A DNA stretch of 7,211 nucleotides from an uncultured Bacteroidota bacterium (GCA_903930725.1 CAIYZW010000112.1:1-7211); one strand, 5' to 3'; counted from the stretch's first letter, positions 1 to 6,439 are shown. Notes: generated by a model not told the origin, from the sequence alone. Numbers and translations: made by a program.

Positions 1-513
1 AAGCACTGAATTTTCGACGTATTCGCGGGATTGGCCTGATTTTGTTGTTCCGGAAATAAGGTTTAAAGTCAGGTCGAATGAAACAAGTTTTTCATATTTG
101 CCGGTTTCGCTGTTCAATCTAAAAGGAAGAAATTCGATAATTGCAACCGGTTTATGGCTGGCTTTGGCGAGTTTTACTTTCAGTTCGATTGTTGCAGGAA
201 TGGTGGGCAGATTTTCAAAAGTCAATAATTCCTCATTCGTCAATGGCTGAAAGATGGTTTCTGACATTTGTCCGGTAACTTCAGAAACTTCGCCGCCAAG
301 TTGTATTTTTTGCCTGAAAACAGGCGTGGTTGGGGTTAAATCATTAAAATATGCCCCCGCGAAAAACATCCGTTTTACCGATGCGTTTTCCGAAATTTGT
401 ATTTCCTGAAGCGGAGTCCAATTTAATTGATAATGCGATAATTGCGTTGCAGCAGCAACAAAAACAGGCAGAGCAAGCGATATGAGCAAAGTAAGCAAAC
501 TTCTTAGTTTCAT
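1..513 (-). CDS. porU: PorU, type IX secretion system C-terminal signal peptidase/sortase (N-terminal 171 residues, truncated by window edge)
   Basis: PorU is a surface-exposed gingipain-like cysteine peptidase that removes the C-terminal sorting domain of type IX cargo and attaches cargo to the cell surface. Reading the minus strand from the ATG at 513-511 gives 171 open codons with no stop to the window edge. Residues 1-22 are a signal peptide: MKLRS, then a Leu-rich core ending PVFVAAA. The next part matches the PorU N-terminal region as I know it: KRMFFAGAYF near residues 51-60, IEFLPFRLNSETGKYEKL near 136-153, and the ending YVENSVL, which in PorU precedes the 'G-x-W-Y-K-I' segment. The caspase-like catalytic domain lies outside the window, so activity cannot be judged; full family members exceed 1,000 residues. 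No Shine-Dalgarno site precedes the start, which is normal for Bacteroidota. The gene is divergent from the PorP/SprF-gldJ pair. In Flavobacterium porU lies next to gldJ, which supports the call. Confidence 0.8.
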   Translation of the reverse strand, partial: MKLRSLLTLLISLALPVFVAAATQLSHYQLNWTPLQEIQISENASVKRMFFAGAYFNDLTPTTPVFRQKIQLGGEVSEVTGQMSETIFQPLTNEELLTFENLPTIPATIELKVKLAKASHKPVAIIEFLPFRLNSETGKYEKLVSFDLTLNLISGTTKSGQSREYVENSVL

Positions 514-543
514 GGCAACAGTTTATTATATTTCAGTTATTTA

Positions 544-651
544 AAAAAACCGGATTTCAGGATTAAAAAGGTTTTTAACTTTCTGATGTCCGGCAAATTA
601 TAATAATCAACAAAAAAACCGGTGATATGTTAAAAACGTCGAAAAAACCGG
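544..651 (+). repeat. Three dispersed direct copies of AAAAAACCGG
   Basis: The 10-mer AAAAAACCGG occurs at 544-553, 613-622 and 642-651, all on the same strand in the divergent intergenic region. The first two copies share one more upstream A. The first copy overlaps the left arm of the nested inverted repeat. Start-to-start spacings are 69 and 29 bp, so there is no simple tandem period. Three exact copies of a 10-mer ending in CCGG within about 110 bp is more than expected by eye in AT-rich DNA, but poly-A tracts are common here and chance cannot be excluded. Confidence 0.4.
550..593. repeat. Nested inverted repeat (potential hairpin or operator) between divergent promoters
   Basis: The outer arms are CCGGATTTCAG (550-560) and CTGATGTCCGG (583-593). 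They pair over CCGGA/TCCGG and TCAG/CTGA with a two-base internal mismatch. Inside lies a second, perfect 7-bp inverted repeat, TTAAAAA (563-569) and TTTTTAA (572-578), separated by GG. The element starts 37 bp upstream of the porU start codon, where a transcript leader or operator could lie. It could be a regulator site or a 5' leader structure of the porU mRNA. It is not a typical terminator, because no T-run follows the outer stem on either strand and no gene converges on it. The pairing is read directly; the function is unknown. Confidence 0.45.
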
Positions 652-767
652 CTTTCAAAAAACGCTTGCTGGCTTTCAATATTGCTGTCAGCGGATCAGC
701 GTTAAAATATTCTCAATATTATAGAGTTAAATATGATTATAATGGTTGCGTGAATCGCCTGAATATC

Positions 768-1775
768 ATGTTAAATAATTACAAGCATCACTTTTTTGTA
801 TTCCTTTTCCCGGCAATGCTTTTGTCCAATTATTTGGCCTACGGCCAGGATTACACCTATTCGCAATTTTACGCCCATCCGCTCTATTTAAACCCGGCTT
901 TGGCAGGTTCCGAAATATGTTCGCGGATTTCGCTCAATTATCGCGATCAGTGGCCTGCACTTCCGGGTTCCTTCGTTTCATACAGCGCCTCTTTTGATAA
1001 GTATGTTGATTTTTTGCATGGCGGTTTGGGAGTCATGATAAATTACGATAAATCTGGTGCGGCTTCCGTAAACCGGGCACAAATTAACGCCATGTACGCT
1101 TACAATTTTACCCTCAGCAACGAGGTCGTGGCTAATCTTGCATTGCAGGCCGGTTATGGGCAAAAGAGCGTCAACTGGAACGATTTTATTTTTGAGTCGC
1201 AAATTAATACGGGTACCGGCACAATTCTGCCAAATACACTGCAACCTGCAAATTTTAACGGAAATGTAAATTATGCTGATTTTGCCGGAGGTTTTTTGTT
1301 GGGGTTCGATGAGAAATACTTCTTTGGTGGAGCTGTGCATCATCTTACCCAGCCCAATGTTAGTTTTTTTGATGAGAATAATAATTTGTTAAAAATGAAA
1401 ATTACCGCCCATGCGGGTGCCAATATTGATTTTGAAAAAGGTTACCGGCGGTCGTCGCAGCCTGTATTTAGCATTTCACCCAATGTTTTGTACCAGCAAC
1501 AAGGCAGTTTTAAACATCTCAATATCGGAAGTTATTTTACTTTTGCCACCATTACGGCAGGTTTGTGGTACAGGCATGCATTTGAAAACCCTGATGCTGT
1601 GATTATTTCGGTTGGATTTACTGATAATAATCTCCGTGCAGGGTATAGTTACGATTACACACTCTCAAAATTATCCAATGCCAGTGGTGGTTCCCATGAA
1701 GTATCGGTAGCGTGGATTTTTGGATGTGACAAAAAAAGTAGAAGACCAAAAACAATAATTTGTCCGACATTTTAG
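768..1775 (+). CDS. PorP/SprF family type IX secretion system outer-membrane protein
   Basis: This is a 335-residue predicted outer-membrane beta-barrel of the PorP/SprF family. Members work with type IX secretion or with surface adhesins of the gliding machinery. The frame is open from 627, but I chose the ATG at 768. It places a signal peptide at the N-terminus: MLNNYKHH, a hydrophobic stretch, then LAYGQ, with cleavage near residue 26. The longer version would bury this behind 47 lysine-rich residues. Diagnostic motifs are SQFYAHPLYLNPALAG (residues 32-47) and NYRDQWP (57-63). Alternating glycine/aromatic strands follow, then a GYSYDYTLS...HEVSVAWIFG segment near the C-terminus. It ends in a basic tail with ICPTF, as is usual for the family. 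Bacteroidota genomes carry many paralogues, so a specific name (porP or sprF) is not justified. It lies 29 bp before gldJ and is probably co-transcribed. It uses AAT more than AAC for Asn (about 22 to 8), unlike gldJ. Confidence 0.88.
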   Translation: MLNNYKHHFFVFLFPAMLLSNYLAYGQDYTYSQFYAHPLYLNPALAGSEICSRISLNYRDQWPALPGSFVSYSASFDKYVDFLHGGLGVMINYDKSGAASVNRAQINAMYAYNFTLSNEVVANLALQAGYGQKSVNWNDFIFESQINTGTGTILPNTLQPANFNGNVNYADFAGGFLLGFDEKYFFGGAVHHLTQPNVSFFDENNNLLKMKITAHAGANIDFEKGYRRSSQPVFSISPNVLYQQQGSFKHLNIGSYFTFATITAGLWYRHAFENPDAVIISVGFTDNNLRAGYSYDYTLSKLSNASGGSHEVSVAWIFGCDKKSRRPKTIICPTF

Positions 1776-1804
1776 TTAATTACAAAGTTTTGAAAAAAAA
1801 CCCG

Positions 1805-3301
1805 ATGAAAATGTTCAGAATACAGCAGTTACTTGGTTTATTAGCCATTATTTCTATTACACTTTTCAATACCTCCTGCAAAGGAATTTTTGGTTCGAAA
1901 AACAAAGTTTCGCCAACAACAGGATGGGAATACAACAATCCTCAAAACGGAGGCTTTGAAGTATCAAAGATCAATGATCAGGAAACCGGCCCGGGCCTGG
2001 TATTTATCGAAGGAGGCACATTTGTGATGGGGCAGGTTAACGCCGACCCCATGTACGAATACAATAACCCGCCCCGTCGTGTTACCGTGCGTACATTTTA
2101 TATGGACGAAACCGAAGTTACCAATCTCGATTACCTGGAATACCTTTATTGGTTAAACCGTGTTTATGGTGCAAGCTATCCCGAAGTGTATCGCAAAGCA
2201 TTGCCCGATACTTTAGTTTGGCGCGACAGACTGGCCTACAACGAACCACTGGCCAACTTGTACCTCCGCCATCCTGCCTATCACAACTATCCGGTTGTAG
2301 GTGTAAGTTGGAAACAAGCCACCGACTATTGTTCATGGCGTTCCGACAGGGTTAACGAGATGCTTCTCATTCGTCAGGGAATCCTCGAAATGGATCCCGA
2401 CCAGAAAAACGAAAATAATTTTAATACTGATGCTTACTTAGCAGGTCAATACACTGGCCTGGTAAATAAACCTTTACAAGATCTTGATCCAAGCGGAACC
2501 GGCGAAAGAAGTGTTCGCATGGAAGATGGAATCCTCCTCCCAAAATACAGGCTTCCTACCGAAGCCGAATGGGAATATGCCGCAATTGGACTCAACGGAC
2601 AATATGAAAACATTGCCGAACGCCGGACATATCCATGGGATGGTCATCAGGTGAGAAATACCACCGACAAAAAATATTACGGCGAATTTAACGACAATTT
2701 CAAACGTGGAAGAGGCGATTACATGGGTCTTGCAGGTAGCCTGAATGATGGTTCAGATATTACTGCCCCCGTTGGAACCTTTCCTCCAAACGATTTTGGA
2801 CTTTATAACATGGCAGGAAATGTAAGCGAATGGGTTCAGGATGTTTATCGTCCGCTTAGTCATGAGGATGTCGCCGATTTCAGTCCTTTCCGTGGAAACG
2901 TATTTACAACCCCGGTTTTGGATGAAGAAGGAAATCTGGCCGAAAAAGACAGCCTTGGCAAAATCAGGTATCGCGAAATTACTGTAAACGAAGCTGTAAC
3001 CCGCACAAATTACCGCGAAGCCAACAACATCAATTACCTCGACGGCGACAACCGCTCAGTTCTCGAACGTGGCCAGTGGCAGTCTTCGACAAACAACCAG
3101 ACGTCAACCAAGAAAATGTACGACTATGGCCAAAACTCACTTATCAACGACCAATCACGGGTTTATAAGGGTGGCTCATGGCGCGATGGAACATACTTTT
3201 TAAGTCCGGGCACAAGGAGATTTTTCGACGAAAATGAAGCTACAAACTATATCGGATTTCGCTGCGCCATGGACAGGGTTGGTGGAGCAATGCCAAAATA
3301 A
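1805..3301 (+). CDS. gldJ: GldJ, gliding motility / type IX secretion lipoprotein with FGE (SUMF1)-like fold
   Basis: This is a 498-residue lipoprotein resembling GldJ, required for gliding and for stability of the type IX machinery in Flavobacterium. The frame is open from 1760, but the ATG at 1805 (MKMFRIQQ) directly gives a lipoprotein signal peptide ending NTSC, with the lipidated Cys at residue 25. No acidic surface-export signal follows the Cys, so a periplasm-facing outer-membrane anchor is likely. The FGE/SUMF1-type domain runs from GPGLVFIEGGTFVMG (62-76) through DETEVTN (101-107), HPAYHNYPVVGVSW (156-169), RLPTEAEWEYAA (249-260), GNVSEWVQD (338-346) and RVYKGGSWRD (452-461) to YIGFRCAMD (482-490). 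The cysteine pair used by true formylglycine-generating enzymes is not seen between GGSW and the end, so it is probably structural. About 105 residues separate GNVSEW from RVYKGG, an enlargement over plain FGE proteins. GldK/PorK is the nearest alternative. The N-terminal SPTTGWEYNNPQNGGFE stretch, the 'PDTLVWRDRLAYNE' segment and the following murF favour GldJ. Confidence 0.88.
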   Translation: MKMFRIQQLLGLLAIISITLFNTSCKGIFGSKNKVSPTTGWEYNNPQNGGFEVSKINDQETGPGLVFIEGGTFVMGQVNADPMYEYNNPPRRVTVRTFYMDETEVTNLDYLEYLYWLNRVYGASYPEVYRKALPDTLVWRDRLAYNEPLANLYLRHPAYHNYPVVGVSWKQATDYCSWRSDRVNEMLLIRQGILEMDPDQKNENNFNTDAYLAGQYTGLVNKPLQDLDPSGTGERSVRMEDGILLPKYRLPTEAEWEYAAIGLNGQYENIAERRTYPWDGHQVRNTTDKKYYGEFNDNFKRGRGDYMGLAGSLNDGSDITAPVGTFPPNDFGLYNMAGNVSEWVQDVYRPLSHEDVADFSPFRGNVFTTPVLDEEGNLAEKDSLGKIRYREITVNEAVTRTNYREANNINYLDGDNRSVLERGQWQSSTNNQTSTKKMYDYGQNSLINDQSRVYKGGSWRDGTYFLSPGTRRFFDENEATNYIGFRCAMDRVGGAMPK

Positions 3302-3325
3302 ATTGTTTTTTAATGGATAAAGATT

Positions 3326-3361
3326 AAAAACCCCGTTACAATGATTTGTTTCGGGGTTTTT
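3326..3361 (+). terminator. Rho-independent terminator after gldJ
   Basis: The arms AAAAACCCCG (3326-3335) and CGGGGTTTTT (3352-3361) pair perfectly over 10 bp. Inside the 16-base loop, ACAA (3338-3341) and TTGT (3346-3349) can extend the structure. The stem begins 25 bp after the gldJ stop codon and ends in T's on the plus strand. The matching A-run on the left arm means it could also work on the minus strand. It separates the secretion block from the murF block, so murF needs its own promoter in the 47 bp that follow. Confidence 0.9.
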
Positions 3362-3408
3362 CTTAATTTCACACTTTTAATTGTACGCTAAAACATACCG
3401 TTTATCAA

Positions 3409-4704
3409 ATGAAAACATACCTGTACGATCTTTATGCTGCATTTCTGAAGCACAAAAAAATAGTTACCGATTCCCGTGAAATCGTTCCGGGATGCATCTT
3501 TTTTGCCCTTAAAGGCGAAAAATTTAATGGCAATGCTTTTGCCGGAGAAGCACTCGATAACGGCGCTGCTCTGGCTGTGATTGATGAACAAAAATACTTT
3601 TCGGGCAGCCGTTGTTTTGTTGTTAATAATGTGCTTCAAACCCTTCAGGAGCTTGCTTTACATCATCGGTCGCAACTTAAAATCCCGATTCTCGGCATTA
3701 CCGGCACCAATGGAAAAACAACAACCAAAGAACTTATCAGCGCCATACTTTCACGGAAATTCAAGACTTGCTCCACCAAAGGAAATCTCAATAATCACAT
3801 CGGTGTGCCCATATCAATTCTGCAAATAAAAGCTGATGATGAAATTGCTGTAATCGAGATGGGGGCAAACCATCAGGGCGAAATTGCTGCTTTATGCACA
3901 ATTGCGCAGCCCAATTTTGGAATAATTACCAACATTGGCAAAGCCCATCTCGAAGGTTTTGGCTCGCATGAAGGCGTGATTACCGCTAAAAACGAATTGT
4001 ACGAATACATCCGAAAAAACAATGGGCATGTTTTTGTAAACAGCTCCGATGATTTATTGATGAACCTTACGGCAAACATCGAAAGAACCACCTTTGGAGC
4101 AAAGGATTTTGCTGATAAAGCCGGGGTGCTTTCAGGCAGCTTTCCATACATCTCAGTAAAAACCAGTTTTGGCAAGGTTAGCCAAACCATCAATTCAAAA
4201 CTTGTCGGAACGTATAATTTCGAAAATATCTTAGCCGCAGCCTGTATCGGCGATTACTTTGGAGTTAAACCTGCATGGATAAAATCTGCCATCGAAGGCT
4301 ATTCTCCCGCAAACAACCGGTCGCAGGTTATCGAAACCGAAAAAAACAAGCTTATCCTCGATGCCTACAATGCCAACCCCACAAGCATGGAAGCCGCAAT
4401 CCGCAGTTTTGCTGATTATCCCGTAAAAAATAAAGTGATTATTGCAGGCGATATGCTCGAACTTGGAAGTGCCAGTCTTCTTGAACATCTGCGAATTCTG
4501 GAAATCATTAATTCGTTAGGTTTTAATGAAGTTTTACTTGTGGGTAAGTTTTTTGCCAGGGCTAATCAGAATCCCGGATTCCATGCTTTTTTAACAATAA
4601 GCCGGGCTTTACATTTTTTAAAAGGCAACCCACTTAACGGTAAAACCATTTTGATTAAAGGTTCCCGTGGGATTATGCTCGAAAAATTATTGCCAAGGTT
4701 ATAA
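3409..4704 (+). CDS. murF: UDP-N-acetylmuramoyl-tripeptide--D-alanyl-D-alanine ligase MurF
   Basis: MurF is the cytoplasmic Mur ligase that uses ATP to add D-Ala-D-Ala to UDP-MurNAc-tripeptide, the last soluble step of peptidoglycan precursor synthesis. The 431-residue length is typical. The N-terminal UDP-sugar domain has DSREIVPGCIFFALKGEKFNG (21-41). The central ATPase domain has the P-loop GITGTNGKTTTKE (96-108, Lys103), GNLNNHIGVP (125-134), EMGANHQGE (150-158), NIGKAHLEGFGS (175-186) and AKNE (193-196). Lys194 is at the place where related Mur ligases carry a carbamylated lysine; that assignment is inferred. The C-terminal domain shows NNRSQV (302-307), DAYNANPTSM (318-327), GDMLELG (347-353) and KGSRGIMLE (417-425). 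The start is the first ATG after the gldJ terminator. No Shine-Dalgarno site is visible, and TTTTAATTGTACG just upstream may be part of a weak promoter. The anmK start lies 8 bp downstream, so the two are probably one transcript. Nothing is missing or broken. Confidence 0.96.
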   Translation: MKTYLYDLYAAFLKHKKIVTDSREIVPGCIFFALKGEKFNGNAFAGEALDNGAALAVIDEQKYFSGSRCFVVNNVLQTLQELALHHRSQLKIPILGITGTNGKTTTKELISAILSRKFKTCSTKGNLNNHIGVPISILQIKADDEIAVIEMGANHQGEIAALCTIAQPNFGIITNIGKAHLEGFGSHEGVITAKNELYEYIRKNNGHVFVNSSDDLLMNLTANIERTTFGAKDFADKAGVLSGSFPYISVKTSFGKVSQTINSKLVGTYNFENILAAACIGDYFGVKPAWIKSAIEGYSPANNRSQVIETEKNKLILDAYNANPTSMEAAIRSFADYPVKNKVIIAGDMLELGSASLLEHLRILEIINSLGFNEVLLVGKFFARANQNPGFHAFLTISRALHFLKGNPLNGKTILIKGSRGIMLEKLLPRL

Positions 4705-4712
4705 CCTTTTTC

Positions 4713-5780
4713 ATGAAAGTTTACAAAGCCATCGGAATTATGTCAGGGACTTCCCTGGATGGCGTTGACCTTGCCTATTGTGAGTTCGGAAAATCCGGCG
4801 AAAGCTGGAGTTTCGCGATAAAGCAAGCCGAAACGCTGCCTTATACTTCCGAATGGAGGGCAAAATTGGCGATGGCACCTCAACAATCAGGACTGGATTT
4901 GGCTTTTACAAACAACCTGCTTGGGAAGTATTTTGGTGAACTTACCCGTGATTTTATCCAAAAACACTGTCTCAATCCCGACTTTATCGCCTCACATGGT
5001 CACACGATTTTTCATCGCCCCAACGAAGGATTGACGCTTCAAATTGGCAGCGGAGCCGAAATTGCAGCTCAAACCGGCCTGACCACCGTTTGTGATTTCC
5101 GAAGCCTCGATATTGCCCTTGGCGGACAAGGTGCGCCTTTGGTTCCGGTTGGCGATAGATTGTTGTTTACCGATTTTCGGTTTTGTCTCAATCTGGGTGG
5201 ATTTGCAAATATTTCGTTCGATGAAGCTGGCCAGCGGATTGCGTTTGATGTATGCCCGCTCAACACAGTGTTGAATTTCCTTGCTAATCAAATTAATCTG
5301 GATTTTGATAAAGATGGGCTGGTAGCTTCGGAGGGAAATGTTGATCAAAATTTGCTGAACGCCCTCAATAAAATTGATTTTTATTCGCAAAAACCGCCAA
5401 AATCGCTTGGCCGTGAATGGCTTGAAACCTGCTTTATGCCTGTTCTTAGCAATTTTTCTTTAGGTATGCCCGATAAAATGAGGACGGTGGTCGAGCATTT
5501 TGCTTTTCAAATAGCGGCAATAACAAAAGACAAACCTGCGGGCAAAATGCTCATCACGGGTGGAGGAGCGTTAAATCATTTTCTTGTCGAAAGAATTTCT
5601 GTGCATTCATCAAATAAAATTGTAATCCCTAACCCACAGATTATCAACTTTAAAGAAGCTTTGATTTTTGCTTTCCTTGGTGTTTTGAGATTAAATGGAA
5701 CCCCAAATTGCCTGAGTTCTGTTACGGGCGCTTGCTACGATAATATTGGCGGTGCTGTTTATTTTGGACAGAAATCCTAA
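4713..5780 (+). CDS. anmK: Anhydro-N-acetylmuramic acid kinase AnmK
   Basis: AnmK opens and phosphorylates 1,6-anhydro-MurNAc released in cell-wall turnover, giving MurNAc-6-phosphate for recycling into amino-sugar pools. At 355 residues it is slightly shorter than many proteobacterial members. It belongs to the ASKHA (hexokinase/actin-like) fold. Visible motifs are the N-terminal phosphate loop GIMSGTSLDGVDLAYCEFG (8-26), SHGHTIFHRP (94-103), TVCDFRSLDIALGGQGAPLVP (125-145), LNLGGFANIS (159-168), FDVCPLNTVLN (178-188) with Asp179 as the likely catalytic base, DKDG (199-202), KSLGREW (230-236), the adenine-side glycine loop ITGGGALN (281-288) and KEALIFAFLG (314-323). Proteobacterial enzymes have SHGQT and DTGPGN at two of these places. 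The SHGHT and DVCPLN forms here match my recollection of Bacteroidota members. It follows murF by 8 bp and is probably translated from the same mRNA, linking precursor synthesis with recycling. No etherase (murQ) or amidase gene is visible nearby. Confidence 0.95.
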   Translation: MKVYKAIGIMSGTSLDGVDLAYCEFGKSGESWSFAIKQAETLPYTSEWRAKLAMAPQQSGLDLAFTNNLLGKYFGELTRDFIQKHCLNPDFIASHGHTIFHRPNEGLTLQIGSGAEIAAQTGLTTVCDFRSLDIALGGQGAPLVPVGDRLLFTDFRFCLNLGGFANISFDEAGQRIAFDVCPLNTVLNFLANQINLDFDKDGLVASEGNVDQNLLNALNKIDFYSQKPPKSLGREWLETCFMPVLSNFSLGMPDKMRTVVEHFAFQIAAITKDKPAGKMLITGGGALNHFLVERISVHSSNKIVIPNPQIINFKEALIFAFLGVLRLNGTPNCLSSVTGACYDNIGGAVYFGQKS

Positions 5781-5861
5781 AATTTGACTGTGTGGTTTAA
5801 AAGATAAAAAAACTGTTAGGTTTCGGCTTTTCAGACAGGACTCAATAATTGTTGCAAAAAT

Positions 5862-5894
5862 TTTCATCTGGTTTTCATTTCCTTTGTATTTTTA
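5862..5894 (+). promoter_or_regulatory. Candidate Bacteroidota-type promoter for the IPExxxVDY-like gene and pyk
   Basis: TATTTTTA (5887-5894) matches the Bacteroidota -7 consensus TAnnTTTG at seven of eight positions. An imperfect upstream element, TTTC (5862-5865) where TTTG is expected, lies 21 bp before it, within the usual spacing. No terminator follows anmK, so readthrough from anmK is also possible. If this promoter is real, transcription would begin at or just before the ATG at 5901, giving a leaderless or very short leader mRNA. The match is imperfect and the region is T-rich, so this stays a weak call. Confidence 0.3.
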
Positions 5895-5900
5895 CGCTGT

Positions 5901-6437
5901 ATGAAAAAGCAAAAATTTACACCGGCACACGAGCAGCACCACGATTTTACTATTTTCGATCTGGCTGCTTCTTTGCCTGATTACAAACTTGCCTTTTTTC
6001 TGAACAAAAACCTCGGCTCAAATCTTGAGCGTGCTGAGGATTTGGAAGTTACACATCCCAATTCAGAAAAACCGGATGTGTTTTCGTTTTATTATTGCGA
6101 AAAAGACAAGGGCCGGACAATGTTTCTCATTCATGAAATTAATGACACGAACCCTTTGATGCAAAATTATTTTTTGATGTTACAGGGTTACTTTTCCAAG
6201 ATTGAAGACAAAGATTTGTTAAACGGCATTTCGGCCATTCCCGAAATTTTGAACATCAACAAAATAAAACTTAATCCCGGGGCTGCGCAAAGTCAGGCAT
6301 TAAAAAAGAAAACAGAATTTTTAAACACCATACTTACCGACCTTGAGTTTCATTTTATCGAGATGAAGCGACGAAAAAACGAGGAAAGAGTAAGCCTGAA
6401 AGTAAAAGAAAAAGGAACGATAAAAAAACTCTACTAA
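5901..6437 (+). CDS. IPExxxVDY family-like small protein of unknown function, upstream of pyk
   Basis: This is a 178-residue protein with no signal peptide and no membrane segment, so it is probably cytoplasmic. The N-terminal half has LPDYKLAFFLNKNLGSNLERAEDLEV (25-50). This resembles the 'DYRLAYLLNQKL' region of Bacteroidota IPExxxVDY proteins, whose gene usually sits immediately before pyk, as here. The middle part, with FYYCEKDKGRTMFLI (63-77), looks like a beta-rich core. At the signature site this protein has IPE (113-115) followed by ILN and then INK where VDY is expected. After it comes a helix-like segment (about 133-155) and a strongly basic, lysine-rich tail (155-178). The family has no established function that I know of; the pairing with pyk is its only contextual clue. 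The ATG is the first in frame and lies 120 bp after anmK. The stop is 2 bp before the pyk start, so the two are surely co-transcribed. Confidence is high that it is a gene and moderate for the family. Confidence 0.75.
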   Translation: MKKQKFTPAHEQHHDFTIFDLAASLPDYKLAFFLNKNLGSNLERAEDLEVTHPNSEKPDVFSFYYCEKDKGRTMFLIHEINDTNPLMQNYFLMLQGYFSKIEDKDLLNGISAIPEILNINKIKLNPGAAQSQALKKKTEFLNTILTDLEFHFIEMKRRKNEERVSLKVKEKGTIKKLY

Positions 6438-6439
6438 CT

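Larger units (their letters stand above)
514..767. other. Divergent intergenic region between porU and the PorP/SprF gene
   Basis: These 254 bp should carry promoters for both directions. The stretch is AT-rich apart from scattered CCGG tetranucleotides. It holds a nested inverted repeat (550-593), three copies of AAAAAACCGG, an inverted 9-bp pair (GTTTTTAAC at 571-579 and GTTAAAAAC at 629-637), and a doubled AATATT (706-711 and 715-720). I found no convincing Bacteroidota promoter (TTTG about 19-21 bp before TAnnTTTG) on either strand, so no promoter is called. A reading frame is open on the plus strand from 627, but 627-767 is better read as untranslated leader, as explained under the PorP/SprF gene. 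Confidence 0.6.

Noticed and set aside
514..600. Minus-strand promoter for porU (TTTG followed by an AACCTTTTT stretch)
   Set aside because: The second element lacks the TA of TAnnTTTG and overlaps the inner palindrome; the match is too poor to call.
627..767. A 47-residue N-terminal extension of the PorP/SprF protein beginning at the ATG at 627
   Set aside because: It is lysine-rich and lacks family similarity, and it would place the clear signal peptide (starting at the ATG at 768) inside the protein.
978..1343. Minus-strand open frame of 121 codons inside the PorP/SprF gene
   Set aside because: It lies fully opposite a gene with strong family motifs and has no recognisable domain or signal of its own.
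1760..1804. A longer GldJ start at 1760 overlapping the preceding gene by 16 bp
   Set aside because: The ATG at 1805 gives a compact lipoprotein signal peptide with the Cys at residue 25; the longer form adds 15 residues before it with no support.
4992..5390. Minus-strand open frame of 132 codons inside anmK
   Set aside because: It is a shadow of a well conserved coding frame, and its translation is compositionally odd with no recognisable motif.
5781..5900. Terminator between anmK and the small gene
   Set aside because: Only a weak CTGT/ACAG pairing with a long loop is visible, without a GC-rich stem followed by a T-run.
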